A DNA stretch of 64,000 nt from Sorlinia euscelidii (GCF_036452155.1 NZ_JAWJZY010000001.1), one strand, 5' to 3'. Counted from the first letter of the stretch, positions 17,534 through 27,382 are shown. Made by a program: numbers and translations. Notes: generated by a model not told the origin, from the letters alone.

Positions 17534-20500
17534 GTCCGCACTCCTTCTGCCGGGGTGGGGTCCGTCCGGCGATGATGGACCATGGCAAAAACACAGGGCA
17601 CGAAAAGCAACGTCGCAACCGTCGCCACCAACAACCCGCCAATCACAGCTTTACCAATCGGCGCATTATCCGAGTTGCTCATTGACATCGGGATCATGCC
17701 GACAATCATGGCAAGCGCCGTCATGATAACCGGGCGTATCCGCTCATACCCGGCCTCCAGCGCGGCTTTGAGGGCGTCACCGTGGATTTCAAGCCGCTCC
17801 CGCGCGAAGGCGACGACGAGGATGGCATTGGCCGTCGATGTGCCCATACACATAATGGCCCCCGTCAGGGCCGGGACGGAAAGGGATGTATGCGTCAGGA
17901 ACAGGCTCCACGCAATTCCGGCCAGCGCCCCTGGCAAAGCCGTGATGATGACGAAAGGGTCAAGCCAGGATTGGAAATTGACCACGATCACGAGATAAAC
18001 CAGCACGACAGAAAGAATGAGCCCGATGATCAGCTGCCCGTAAGCCTCGACCATCGTCACTGCCTGTCCCCGCAACACAATGTGGGACCCGCGTGGTAAT
18101 TGCGATCGCATGGAGTCTGCCACTTTTTTAACCTCATCCACGACACGGCCGAGATCCAGCCCTTCATTGGACCCATAAATATCGAAGACCGGGATAATGT
18201 TATAATGCGACACCTGCGCCGGCGTGCCCGTCATGCTGATTTTTGACAGCGCTCCAAGCAGCTGGGGTGGCTTGTTCTCAGGATTGCCATCCCCTTTATC
18301 GATCGGCAGCGTCTCCAGATCATTCATGGTTTGCAGATAGGTTGCGGGCACCTGCACATCGATCAGGCGCGCGATGCCCTGCGGACTCAGCCAGTAAACC
18401 TGCCCCACCTGCGCACTGCCTGAAAGCGCAACGAGTTCATTACGCGCGACATCCTCTTCCGTAATGCCTGTCCCCATGGCGTAACTTCTTTGCGCGGCCA
18501 CGCGTATCGTGGGCTTCGTCATGGGTTGCTGGATGGAGAGATCCGCCAGGCCGGGGACGGTCAGAAGTTTCTTCTTCAACCTTTTGGCAAATTCATAATT
18601 TCCGAACAGGTCGCGCCCCACCACCTGCACATCAATCGGCGCGGGCAACCCGAAATTGAGGATTTTCGCGGTCAGATCGGCAGGCTGGAAGGTAAATTGC
18701 GTCCCCGGGAACGCATCCAGCAAGGCCGCGCGCAATTCCTGGCGGTAGGTTGCGATCGGGCTCTCGTCATTTTTCAGGGACACGGTGATATCGCAATCCT
18801 CGGCGCCCAAAGTCGGTGAAGGGATGAAGGCCTGGTTCATCTGGGAAAATGGCAGGCCGCAATTGCTCAGGACGGAGCTGATTTTACCGGGGAGTACCTC
18901 ATGCATTTTCTTTTCGACAAGCGAGGCGATCTTGCCGGATTCCTCCAATCGCGTGCCAATGGGCGCACGCATGTGCAGCTGTAAAGTCCCCGACTTGATT
19001 TCGGGGAAGAAATCACGCCCGACAAAAAGATAGAGGCCCATCGACGCCACCGAAACAGCGAGGAAAGAAGGGATGAAAAGCCGCCGCGCCGCGATCAGAT
19101 GGCTGAGGAGCACCTCATACCGGTCGCGAAAATCCTTGAAACCCGTCTCAAAACGCATCTGAAACCGTGTGAAAAACCCGGCCGTATGATGATCTGCCGG
19201 GTGCTCCTGCGCCTTATCATGACCGGCCAGCAAATATTTCGCCATGGTGGGCACGAGCGTTCGGGACAGGATGAAAGAGGCCGCGATGGCGTAAATAATC
19301 GCTTCCGCCATCGGCATGAAAAGCCATCCCGCCACCCCTGTCAGTTCAAAGAGGGGAAACCAGACGATGCAGATACAGGTCGTCGAGACAAAGGTCGGGA
19401 TTACGATCTGATTGGCCGCGTCGATAATCGCGATTTCCAGATCCTTCCCCATTTCCAGATGCGCGTCGATATTCTCAACCATGACGGTCGCGTCATCAAC
19501 AAGGATGCCGACAGCGAGGGCCAGCCCGCCCAGCGTCATCACATTGATGGACTGCCCCGAGATTTGCAGAAAGATCAGTGAAGAGAGGATCGCCAGCGGG
19601 ATGGATGTCGAGACAATCAGGGTAGAGCGCCATGAGCCGAGGAAAAGCATCACAGCCAGACTGGTCAGCAATGCGGCGATCACCATTTCGCGCACCACAT
19701 CCTCAACGGAGTCTTTGACGAATTTTGAGGCATCCGTCAGGATTTTTATTTTTGTCCCCTTGGGGAGGGACTCTGAAATCTGCGGCAGCAGTTTTTTCAC
19801 CCCCGACACGACGGAAAGCGTCGAGGCGTCACCACTTTTCATGATGACCATCATGACGGATTGCCGCCCTTTAACGAGCACCATATTTGTTTGCGGCGGC
19901 CCACCCGGGTGCACATTGGCGACATCGCGCAGATAGACGACGGCATTCCCAACCTGTTTGAGAGGGAGGTTATTGAAAGCCTCGATCTCTTTCGGCTGGG
20001 CATTCGTCTCAACCATATAATCATAGGGACCGATGCGCTGATCACCGGCGGGGAGCACGATATTCTGTTTATTGAGTGCATTCCCGACATCGACCGCCGA
20101 AAGATTATGCGCCATGAGCTTGGATGGCACGATGTCCACGGTGATGTAGGGCGCAAGGCCGCCATAAGGTGCGGGTATGGCCACGCCCGGTATCGACACG
20201 AGTTGCGGGCGAATCAGGTTGGACGCCAGATTATAAAGGTCCGCACCGTTCATCGTCTCTGAATTGATCTGAAGAGTCAAAACGGGGACGGAGGACGCGT
20301 CATAGGCCAGGATCAGCGGTGGCGTCGCCCCTTGCGGCAACTGCTTGATAATTGTCTGGGAGACGGAGGTGATCTGCGTCTGCGCCGTTGAAACATCCGC
20401 GCCCGGCTGGAAAAACACCTTGACGATGCCGCGCCCGTAGAAAGAGCCACTTTCAATATGCTCGATATTATTGACCGTCGTGGTCAGGGCGCGCTCATAA

Positions 20501-20700
20501 TAATAGACGATCCGGCCCGACATATCCTCCGGCATGAGGCCAAGATAGGACCAGATGACGGCCACAACCGGGATTTTAATGCTCGGAAAAACATCGGTCG
20601 GCGTCGTGATGGCCGCGCGCACGCCGAAAATGACAATCAGGACGGAAAGGACGACAAAACTATAGGGGCGCCGCAGCGCGGTGATGACAACTTTATTCAT
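17530..20700 (-). CDS. RND efflux transporter permease
   Basis: This 1056-residue proton-driven pump of the AcrB superfamily has the standard 12-TM plan with two large periplasmic loops. The segment GILVDDATVMVENID in TM4 carries the paired aspartates of the proton relay found in drug-type (HAE1-like) pumps. The heavy-metal (HME) group normally has a DFG..DGAV motif here, so a metal pump is less likely. It begins MNKVVITALRRPYSFVVLSV. It is the first gene of the pump operon and lies 155 nt downstream of a two-component system on the same strand, which probably controls it. Confidence 0.94.
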   Translation of the reverse strand: MNKVVITALRRPYSFVVLSVLIVIFGVRAAITTPTDVFPSIKIPVVAVIWSYLGLMPEDMSGRIVYYYERALTTTVNNIEHIESGSFYGRGIVKVFFQPGADVSTAQTQITSVSQTIIKQLPQGATPPLILAYDASSVPVLTLQINSETMNGADLYNLASNLIRPQLVSIPGVAIPAPYGGLAPYITVDIVPSKLMAHNLSAVDVGNALNKQNIVLPAGDQRIGPYDYMVETNAQPKEIEAFNNLPLKQVGNAVVYLRDVANVHPGGPPQTNMVLVKGRQSVMMVIMKSGDASTLSVVSGVKKLLPQISESLPKGTKIKILTDASKFVKDSVEDVVREMVIAALLTSLAVMLFLGSWRSTLIVSTSIPLAILSSLIFLQISGQSINVMTLGGLALAVGILVDDATVMVENIDAHLEMGKDLEIAIIDAANQIVIPTFVSTTCICIVWFPLFELTGVAGWLFMPMAEAIIYAIAASFILSRTLVPTMAKYLLAGHDKAQEHPADHHTAGFFTRFQMRFETGFKDFRDRYEVLLSHLIAARRLFIPSFLAVSVASMGLYLFVGRDFFPEIKSGTLQLHMRAPIGTRLEESGKIASLVEKKMHEVLPGKISSVLSNCGLPFSQMNQAFIPSPTLGAEDCDITVSLKNDESPIATYRQELRAALLDAFPGTQFTFQPADLTAKILNFGLPAPIDVQVVGRDLFGNYEFAKRLKKKLLTVPGLADLSIQQPMTKPTIRVAAQRSYAMGTGITEEDVARNELVALSGSAQVGQVYWLSPQGIARLIDVQVPATYLQTMNDLETLPIDKGDGNPENKPPQLLGALSKISMTGTPAQVSHYNIIPVFDIYGSNEGLDLGRVVDEVKKVADSMRSQLPRGSHIVLRGQAVTMVEAYGQLIIGLILSVVLVYLVIVVNFQSWLDPFVIITALPGALAGIAWSLFLTHTSLSVPALTGAIMCMGTSTANAILVVAFARERLEIHGDALKAALEAGYERIRPVIMTALAMIVGMIPMSMSNSDNAPIGKAVIGGLLVATVATLLFVPCVFAMVHHRRTDPTPAEGVRT

Positions 20701-20855
20701 CCAGACGGTCCGAAAATCGAGGGCGTATGCGGGCGAAACGCAGCTTTATCACGTTTCGACGCATCGACTCCACACCGCGCCACATGAAACTATGGTCAGG
20801 TTTCTGCTCGGATTGGCTTGAAAATCGGCTGGTTATAACGAAGCCCGCCGGCGGT

Positions 20856-23009
20856 TCAGAGGGTTTCGGGTAGAGGTTCTGTCAGCAATGAGTCGGTCTC
20901 CTCCTCCTGATGCATCGTGAAAGACATCTGGAAAACAGCGCCTGGATTGGCCGTCCCCTCTCGATAAGACGAGATTTCGAGCGCAGTTCCATGCAGGCGG
21001 AGGATGGCCATGACCAGACTGAGCCCAAGGCCGCTCCCTGGGATGTGGCGACTTTTATCCGACCGGTAAAAACGCCCGATCACCGCCTTACGCTCAGATT
21101 CAGGGATGCCAATGCCGGTATCCGCGATACGCAGCACAATCTGATTGCCCTCACGATAGGCCGCTGCCTCGATGTGACCGCCAGCGGGCGTGAATTTGAT
21201 GGCATTATCGAGAAGATTGGCCATGACCTCAATCAGCAGATCCCGGTCGCAATTGATCGGCAACGGGTCGCCACGGGATGATTTATCAATCAGGGTGAGC
21301 TGATGGGTCTCGGCAATCGGCTCGTAAAGCTCAACCATATCTGCCACGATAATGCGGAGATCATGCGTCGCAAAACCCGCCTTGCGCCGTCCGTCCTCAA
21401 GTTCCGCAATGCGCAGGATCGCCGTGATGGTTGAAAAGCACTGGTCAAGATCCTGCGTCGCTTTTTCGATTACCTCATGCAATTCGGCTGCGTTGCGCTC
21501 TCCATTCAAGGCCCGCTCCAACCGCACCCGCATACGGGAAAGCGGAGTCCTGAGGTCATGCGCAATGTCATTCCCGACATTGCGGATTTCAACCATCAGA
21601 TATTCAATGCGGTCCAGCATCCGATTAACGGAACCCGCCAGACGTTCAAGATCATCGCGGGACCGGCCTGCAGGTAAACGGCCCGAGAGGTCCCCCTCCA
21701 TGATACGCTCAATCGCCTCATTCAGCCCGCCAACGCGGGATAATGTGCGGTGACTGAGGTAAATCCCGACACTTAAAGCGAAGGCGATAAGTGGCAGGAG
21801 GGAGTAAACCATCGTGTGCAGCAGAGAATTGCGCAAACTATCAAGACGCCGCTGCGAAATCGCAAAAACAAGCACATGGCGTGACGGAAGGCGCGCTGTC
21901 AGAAACAGGTAATTATAGCGCGGGCGGAGGGGTGGCGCATAATTAAGCTGCTGAACGTCATCCTCAATACGTAACCCGTCGGGCCAGGAAGGGAAATCTC
22001 CGGCGATATAACTTAAATCCCGGTCAAAAAGCCCAACCCCATCAAGAGTCAGGTGGATTTTACTGCCATTGATACCCTCGAGCACCTGCACGATTGTCAG
22101 TTCCGGGCGCTGGGCGATCATGAAAGCCTCACGCCGCAGGACATTCTGAAGATAAATAATCTCCGAACTGACAAATCTCAGATAGAAGAAGGTCAGGTTG
22201 CTCGCGACACCCGCAACGACGGTAAAGACGACGGCGAGCGTCAGTCTGAATGTCGCGGTCCTGAAAAGCCCCAGAATCTGCAAATCAGTCCTGGATACGC
22301 AGCATGAACCCGGCCCCCTGATACTATGGATAAGCGGCGTCTCACCGGGGGCATCCACCTTGCGCCGCAATTTGCCGATATGCACATCGACGAGATTTGT
22401 CTGGGGGATGAAACGATAATTCCAGACATCCTCAAGCAGCATGGTGCGGGTCAGGACCTGATTCGGGCGTCGCATGAGATATTCAAGCAGGCGAAACTCA
22501 CGCGGCAGGAGGTCAACCTCGCGCCCCATGCGATCCACCTTGCGATCGATAAGGTCCATCTCAAGTGGTCCCACGCGAAGTTTAGTGGCGCGGGACGAAT
22601 TCGGGCGACGCAGGAGCGCCTCCAGACGTGCGACCAGCTCATCCATCGCGAAGGGCTTGACGAGGTAATCATCCCCACCCGCCTTGAAACCCTGCACGCG
22701 TTCATCAACGGCAGATAAAGCCGAGAGCACGAGGACCGGCGTCATGATTTCACTCTGACGCAGCTCTTCAATGACGCTCAGCCCGTCAACATGCGGCAGC
22801 ATCCTGTCCATCACGAATATATCAAATTGTCCGCTCCGCGCGGTCGAAAGCGCTTCACGCCCGTCGGCAGCGCGGTCCGTCTTGAAACCACGCGACTCAA
22901 GCTCCGCAACGATTTCGGCAGCCAATGTGTCGTCATCCTCAACGACGAGCACATGCGGCGCTTTCTCGTCACGATCGTCCTGCGAAACTTTTCTATCCTG
23001 TCTGACCAT
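20856..23009 (-). CDS. Response regulator-histidine kinase in one frame (apparent frameshift fusion)
   Basis: The 717-codon frame joins an OmpR-type regulator to a sensor kinase. Residues 19-135 are a receiver domain with D25, D26, phospho-acceptor D68 and K118. Residues 145-232 are a winged helix ending LIHSIRG. Then come TM segments (about 253-275 and 400-420), a HAMP region, a dimerisation motif with H484 in AHDLRTPL, and ATP-binding NLLDNAIKFTP, DTGIGIP and GSGLGLSL. At the junction one extra G in the G5 run at 22314-22318 would restore the normal regulator ending GAGFMLRIQD plus stop, with a TTG kinase start at 22283 just after. The efflux operon downstream is its likely target. Confidence 0.88.
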   Translation of the reverse strand: MVRQDRKVSQDDRDEKAPHVLVVEDDDTLAAEIVAELESRGFKTDRAADGREALSTARSGQFDIFVMDRMLPHVDGLSVIEELRQSEIMTPVLVLSALSAVDERVQGFKAGGDDYLVKPFAMDELVARLEALLRRPNSSRATKLRVGPLEMDLIDRKVDRMGREVDLLPREFRLLEYLMRRPNQVLTRTMLLEDVWNYRFIPQTNLVDVHIGKLRRKVDAPGETPLIHSIRGPGSCCVSRTDLQILGLFRTATFRLTLAVVFTVVAGVASNLTFFYLRFVSSEIIYLQNVLRREAFMIAQRPELTIVQVLEGINGSKIHLTLDGVGLFDRDLSYIAGDFPSWPDGLRIEDDVQQLNYAPPLRPRYNYLFLTARLPSRHVLVFAISQRRLDSLRNSLLHTMVYSLLPLIAFALSVGIYLSHRTLSRVGGLNEAIERIMEGDLSGRLPAGRSRDDLERLAGSVNRMLDRIEYLMVEIRNVGNDIAHDLRTPLSRMRVRLERALNGERNAAELHEVIEKATQDLDQCFSTITAILRIAELEDGRRKAGFATHDLRIIVADMVELYEPIAETHQLTLIDKSSRGDPLPINCDRDLLIEVMANLLDNAIKFTPAGGHIEAAAYREGNQIVLRIADTGIGIPESERKAVIGRFYRSDKSRHIPGSGLGLSLVMAILRLHGTALEISSYREGTANPGAVFQMSFTMHQEEETDSLLTEPLPETL
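22281..22318 (-). other. Frameshift junction between regulator and kinase
   Basis: The minus strand has five G at 22318-22314. With six, the regulator frame would end at a TGA (22287-22285). The kinase would begin at the TTG at 22283-22281, preceded by AGGA at 5-nt spacing, a common overlapped arrangement. With five, both frames merge. The bases are seen directly; whether this is biology or a read error is open. Confidence 0.75.
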
Positions 23010-23055
23010 GGCTTATAATTACTTAAACGTTGAGATGTCTGAACTAAAAGCGAAT

Positions 23056-24285
23056 TTAAATTTCATCCTCGAGGTCCCTTTCCGTCGCGTCCTCAATCGC
23101 ATCGAGTTCACGAAGCCTCTTGCCGAGTACGCGCGTGCGGCGACGAGCAGCCTCAATTGTGTTGCTCATCGTTCCGGCGCCTTTGGCCAATTTTTCGAGA
23201 ACGCTGTCCATTTTCATGATTTCCTGTCGGGTGACGCCAAGCAGCCGCGCGATGGTGTCTGTCCGCTCCTCAAGGGCAATCGTGACATAACCGAGATGCA
23301 CTGTGCGCAACAACGCGGGGATGATTGACGGTCCCATCACTATAATGCGGGAAACGCGGCCAAGTTCGTCGATCAAGCCGGGGATACGGGCGATTTCCGA
23401 GTATAATCCGTCGGTCGGCAGGTAAAGGACGGCAAATTCCACGGTCGAGGGCGGCGAAATGTATTTTTCCGCCATTTTTCGGGCCTCAAGGCGAATCGCC
23501 GTTTCGAGATTTCGGCGCTCAATCCGCTCCGCGGGTGCATCGGCGCGCTCGATGGCGCTCAGAAGCCGCTCATATGAATCGGTCGGGAATTTACAGTCGA
23601 TCGACAGGTAAGGTGCCGGATGGGCGCGTGAAGGCATTTTGATCGCAAATTCGACGAAGACGTTTTTCTCCGGGATGCGGAAATTACATTCATAAGCGTC
23701 GGGCGGCAGAATATCATCGAGGATCGCTTTAAGCTGCGCCTCACCCCAGCCACCACGGGTTTTGACATTGGTGAATAAACGTTTGAGATCACCGATCTGG
23801 GCGCTGACAGCCGTTACTTCCCCGATCGCTTTCTGCATTTCGGCAAATTGCTCGACCACACGGGCGAAGGAGGTCTGCATCTGTTTTTCAACGCTGGCGC
23901 TCAATTGCTCATTGACGGAAGCGCGTATGGCCGCAAGCTGCGTCGCGTTGGAAGTTGCCATTTCCTTCAGCGCATCTGATTGCGCAAGTCGGGCCTCCGC
24001 GTGCTCTCGCCAGAGGCGTTGCGCGACATCGCCGAGCCGCTCATTCACGTCCAGATGCATGCGTTCCATGCGCGCGGTCAGGGCGCGCTCCGCCTCCCGA
24101 AATGCCAGTTGCGTCGCGCGACTTTCCGTGCTCTGCGTATCCTGAACATGCGTCTTCATCTGATCGAGCTGCGTCAGAAGATCCGCCGTGCCGCGCCTCC
24201 CCGCGCGTAACCAGACAGAAAGAGCGACCCCGAGGCAGAAAAACGCGATGAGCCAGGGGAGAAAGGAGGCGACGGCGACATGCAT
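23056..24285 (-). CDS. rmuC: DNA recombination protein RmuC
   Basis: RmuC family proteins are membrane-tethered, have a PD-(D/E)XK nuclease-like fold and limit recombination between inverted repeats. The 409-residue product begins with a TM segment (about 6-26), followed by a long coiled coil (30-160). The conserved domain contains RGGWGEAQLKAILDDILPPD, YLSIDCKFPTDSYERLL and AVLYLPTDGLYSEIA. The D and K of DCKFP are the presumed nuclease-core residues. It lies 46 nt upstream of the two-component gene on the same strand, but no functional link is apparent. Confidence 0.93.
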   Translation of the reverse strand: MHVAVASFLPWLIAFFCLGVALSVWLRAGRRGTADLLTQLDQMKTHVQDTQSTESRATQLAFREAERALTARMERMHLDVNERLGDVAQRLWREHAEARLAQSDALKEMATSNATQLAAIRASVNEQLSASVEKQMQTSFARVVEQFAEMQKAIGEVTAVSAQIGDLKRLFTNVKTRGGWGEAQLKAILDDILPPDAYECNFRIPEKNVFVEFAIKMPSRAHPAPYLSIDCKFPTDSYERLLSAIERADAPAERIERRNLETAIRLEARKMAEKYISPPSTVEFAVLYLPTDGLYSEIARIPGLIDELGRVSRIIVMGPSIIPALLRTVHLGYVTIALEERTDTIARLLGVTRQEIMKMDSVLEKLAKGAGTMSNTIEAARRRTRVLGKRLRELDAIEDATERDLEDEI

Positions 24286-24539
24286 GGAGAATGATTCCGT
24301 GATCTGTTAATTTGTGAAGGATGGCGAAAGCCTGCCTCAAGACGGCGTCGCGTCAAGGGTCAATCACCGATTTGCGCGATAAAACTTTCCTGTCCCGCGA
24401 TGGCAGGTTCGGGGATACCTAAGCATCGCGCCGCTATTCATTATTTTTTACCGTATCTTCCACAATAAAAACATGTGATGATTTGCTGTGATTTATACCA
24501 CCTCGCCTTCGTGACCATGGTTATTATATGAGGCTCTTG

Positions 24540-24974
24540 ATGAGATTATTCCGTACACCCTGTCTCTGCATCCTGACCTTTTTTACGATCATGCCGGGCA
24601 TGGCGGCTGCTCAGGACATGGATGATCTCGGCCGCACCACCGACGCGCGTGGCGGGATCTTCTCCAAAGATCTGACGGAAGGCCAGGCTTATGAAGGCGC
24701 AGGCAGGCTTTTCAACCATCGCACGGCGAATGATCTCGTCACCGGTCCACGCAGTGATTTCCGCCTGCATCTGGACGCGTTGGGTCGCATTTCCGACGCG
24801 CGGGGCCGACTTTTGGCGCGTGTTGATAACGGGCGCTTCACCTCAGCGGAAGGCGGCATTCTCGGTCGGCAAAATTCGGACGGTCGCGTCTATGATGCAC
24901 GGGGGGCGTTTCTTGGCGTGGCGCCGCAGGGTGACAGGATTGCCGCCTTTCATCTGCTCAATCACGCACCTTGA
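24540..24974 (+). CDS. Small secreted protein with GRxxDARG repeats
   Basis: I do not recognise a family. The second ATG (24540) has GAGG at good spacing, unlike the ATG at 24528, giving about 144 residues. Residues 1-25 look like a Sec signal peptide (RTPCLCILTFF, then MPGMAAAQ), so the mature protein is periplasmic or secreted. The mature part repeats a short motif: GRTTDARGG, GRISDARGR and GRVYDARGA, with degenerate copies between. Such spacing suggests a small beta-repeat fold. The 3' end overlaps the convergent DJ-1 gene by 13 nt. Coding status is supported by the signal peptide and repeats; the function is unknown. Confidence 0.7.
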   Translation: MRLFRTPCLCILTFFTIMPGMAAAQDMDDLGRTTDARGGIFSKDLTEGQAYEGAGRLFNHRTANDLVTGPRSDFRLHLDALGRISDARGRLLARVDNGRFTSAEGGILGRQNSDGRVYDARGAFLGVAPQGDRIAAFHLLNHAP

Positions 24975-25645
24975 CGCGCCGTAGCGGGCCTTGCCGACGG
25001 TTTGCGTTTTCTGGTCCCCGCGGCAGGTCGGGCTTTGGCCCCTTCCGCCTCACTACCCCGCTTCACTTTTGACGGGGCCGCGCGGAGGGGCCGCCGCCGC
25101 GGCTGCGCCTCGGGGGTGGGGCGTTCATATTGCCCGATAAGCGCCTCACAGAAGATGTCGAGATCATCAGGCTTGCGTGAGGAGATCATATTTCGGTCCT
25201 CAACCAGCGCTTCATCTCTCCAATGCGCGCCTGCGTACTCGAGCTCCGTCCTCAATGTGGGCCAGGATGTCATATGTCGTGATTTGACGCCCTTCGCCTC
25301 GATCAGAATCCAGGCACCGTGGCAGATGACCGCAATCGGCGCCTCGCTGCGGACAAATTTGCGGACAAAGGCAATGGCGGCGGGGTTTCCACGTAACGTA
25401 TCCGCGTTGACCGTTCCACCTGGCAGGACAAGGCCGTCGAGGCGCCGGTCGGCAGCCTCCTCAAGCGTTAAATTTGCCTTATATTTCTTCCGAGGTTTGA
25501 TATCGCCCCGCATGGATTGGATGCGACCCTTCTCCGGCGCGACGAGCCAGGTTTCATAACCTGCTTTTTTGAGTTTCTTCCAGGGTTTCAGGAGTTCAAC
25601 CTCCTCAACGCCATGGGTGGCCAAAATCGCGATTACTTTCGTCAT
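24962..25645 (-). CDS. DJ-1/PfpI family protein with basic C-terminal tail
   Basis: The DJ-1/PfpI family contains protein and nucleotide deglycases, chaperones and peptidases. The 227-residue product has the Rossmann-like core with GVEEVELLKPWKKLKKAGY, DGLVLPGG and nucleophile-elbow cysteine C108 in AVICHGAW, plus the conserved early glutamates. An ATG at 25645 with GGAG 8 nt upstream is preferred to the GTG at 25654. Unusually, residues from about 175 onward form a low-complexity tail rich in Arg, Lys, Ala and Pro, perhaps nucleic-acid or membrane binding. The core call is firm; the substrate is not. Confidence 0.88.
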   Translation of the reverse strand: MTKVIAILATHGVEEVELLKPWKKLKKAGYETWLVAPEKGRIQSMRGDIKPRKKYKANLTLEEAADRRLDGLVLPGGTVNADTLRGNPAAIAFVRKFVRSEAPIAVICHGAWILIEAKGVKSRHMTSWPTLRTELEYAGAHWRDEALVEDRNMISSRKPDDLDIFCEALIGQYERPTPEAQPRRRPLRAAPSKVKRGSEAEGAKARPAAGTRKRKPSARPATARQGA

Positions 25646-25776
25646 CCTTGTCACTCCGCACGGAATCTCTTCTCACGTAAGCGCATCAGGCCGGTGTCGG
25701 GTTCGTTTGCCTTACGTTGCACGGGGCTTGGATTTTATCAGGGCGTGACTGGCGCTCTGTCGCCAGAGTCGACGCT

Positions 25777-26445
25777 TCAGAAATCAAGGTCCATATAATA
25801 AGGCGGCGGGGTAAAGCCGGGCAGCTTATCATGCAGAAGAGCCCGGAAGCTGGGGCGGGATTTGACGCGCGCATACCAGTCCTTCGCGAAGGGGGCGCGT
25901 GACCAGTCAATATCCCCGATAAAATCGAGACAGGACAGATGCGCGGCAGCCGCGAGATCGGCATAAGTGAGCTGTGCGCCGCCCAGCCAGGCACGCGTTT
26001 CCGAAAGCCAGCCAATATAATCGAGGTGAAAGCGCAGATTGGCGTAACCAGCGCGGATCGCCGTCCCGTCCGGCGTGCCACGGCCGGAGATCCGCTTATC
26101 GACCTTTTCCCCCAACAGGTTTCGTGACACTTCATTATGAAATTTAACGTCGAACCAGTTGAGAAGCCGACGCGTCTCGATACGCTCTTCGAGAGTATGA
26201 CCCAATAAAGTTGCGCCCGTATAGGCTTCCTCAAGATATTCCGCGATAACACTACCGCCAGGGACGGCAAGGCCGTACTCCTCAACCAACACGGGCACTT
26301 CACGCGCCGGGTTGAGTGCGAGGAAGTCCTCGCCACTTTCCCAGACGTTTTCCACGCGCGTCTCAAAGGGAATGCGTCTTTCCGAGAGAGAGAGCCGTGC
26401 AAGACGACTTTGAGGTGATAAAGGAAGGTGATAAAGAATGCGCAT
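25777..26445 (-). CDS. fzlA: FzlA-like glutathione S-transferase family cell-division protein
   Basis: FzlA is an FtsZ-binding GST-fold protein conserved in alphaproteobacteria, where it shapes Z-ring filaments and constriction. The 222-residue product starts MRILYHLPLSPQSRLARLSL, has an N-terminal thioredoxin-like domain (NPAREVPVLVE), then SRNLLGEKVDKRISGRG, AHLSCLDFIGDIDWSRAPFAKDWYARVKSRPSF in two stretches, and the C-terminal end YYMDLDF. That tail resembles the family ending required for FtsZ binding. The start at 26445 is set by the family N-terminus. It is divergent from minCDE with about 100 nt between. A generic GST is the alternative. Confidence 0.82.
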   Translation of the reverse strand: MRILYHLPLSPQSRLARLSLSERRIPFETRVENVWESGEDFLALNPAREVPVLVEEYGLAVPGGSVIAEYLEEAYTGATLLGHTLEERIETRRLLNWFDVKFHNEVSRNLLGEKVDKRISGRGTPDGTAIRAGYANLRFHLDYIGWLSETRAWLGGAQLTYADLAAAAHLSCLDFIGDIDWSRAPFAKDWYARVKSRPSFRALLHDKLPGFTPPPYYMDLDF

Positions 26446-26547
26446 CCGGTACTCATTAATGGGCGTTGACGTTGGCAACAAGCCAAACCGTGTTACAAGC
26501 TCAAACTTTAAAAGCCCGCATTCGCTTCATGCTTTTGAGAAGATTTA

Positions 26548-27282
26548 ATGTCCGAGCAAACAGTCGACATCGCCCAATCCCCGCGTCCTATGACCATACG
26601 GGCCTGTGGGCGCTCATTTATGGCCCTCGTCCTTGCCCCTCAGGCCCCGATTGCGGATTGGCTGTCCGCGCTTGATCATCAGGTGGCGCGCTCATCCGCT
26701 TTTCTCAGCGGCAAGCCGATTATCCTTGATCTCGGTCTACTGGATGCTGCTGCTGAAGGGCTGGCGGACCTCCAGGCGGCCTTGCGGGATCGCCATATCA
26801 TACCGGTCAGCATTGAAGGGGGCGACCGCACATGGCCGGCCCTGCGCAATTGGGATTTTCCGCCCGTTCTGACCGGGGGGCGCGCCCATGATATCGCGCC
26901 CCCGGACGCAACGGAGGCGGAGGGCACGGCAGGCGAATTCACCCTCACAGCAGGGCGCACGCTTTTTGTCGAGACGCCGGTGCGATCCGGGCAGATCGTG
27001 ACCTGGCTGGAAGGTGACATCGTCGTCGCTGGTGGCGTGGCCCCCGGGGCGGAGCTGATTGCCTCCGGCAGCATCCATGTCTATGGCCCCCTCCGCGGCC
27101 GGGCCATTGCCGGGGTCGGCGGCAACGGGGCGGCCCGGATCTTCGCGCGGCGCATGTTTGCGGAACTCCTCGCCATCGATGGCTTTTACATGACGGCGGA
27201 GGAGATCGATCAGCAAAGTGTCGGTCAACCCGCGCAAGCCCTGTTGGATTCCGATCATGTCCTGATGCATCCGCTCACCTGA
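26548..27282 (+). CDS. minC: Septum site-determining protein MinC
   Basis: MinC inhibits FtsZ polymerisation away from midcell after recruitment by MinD. The 244-residue product has a divergent N-terminal FtsZ-inhibitory domain (about 15-110), a short linker, and a C-terminal beta-helix domain. That domain contains VRSGQIV, GDIVVAGGVAPGAELIASGS, IHVYGPLRGRAIAGVGGN and ARIF, the dimerisation and MinD-binding features of the family. It is the first gene of minCDE, 100 nt before minD, and is preceded by a GAGAAG-type ribosome-binding site. Confidence 0.96.
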   Translation: MSEQTVDIAQSPRPMTIRACGRSFMALVLAPQAPIADWLSALDHQVARSSAFLSGKPIILDLGLLDAAAEGLADLQAALRDRHIIPVSIEGGDRTWPALRNWDFPPVLTGGRAHDIAPPDATEAEGTAGEFTLTAGRTLFVETPVRSGQIVTWLEGDIVVAGGVAPGAELIASGSIHVYGPLRGRAIAGVGGNGAARIFARRMFAELLAIDGFYMTAEEIDQQSVGQPAQALLDSDHVLMHPLT

Positions 27283-27382
27283 ACTTTATTTCTGAATTTT
27301 CCGCGTTGCCGAGAACGTTTCAATGTCAGTAGACTGCGACGTCCTGATCGGACCATAAAACTAAGAGGAACCTGGAGCGCAT

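Noticed and set aside
17530..20700. RND pump as a heavy-metal (CusA/CzcA) exporter
   Set aside because: The TM4 segment has the GILVDDATVMVEN pattern of drug-type pumps rather than the single-Asp metal-type motif, and no metal-binding methionine or histidine clusters were noticed.
25686..26486. 266-codon minus-strand frame overlapping fzlA
   Set aside because: Out-of-frame shadow of the GST gene, which has clear family sequence throughout.
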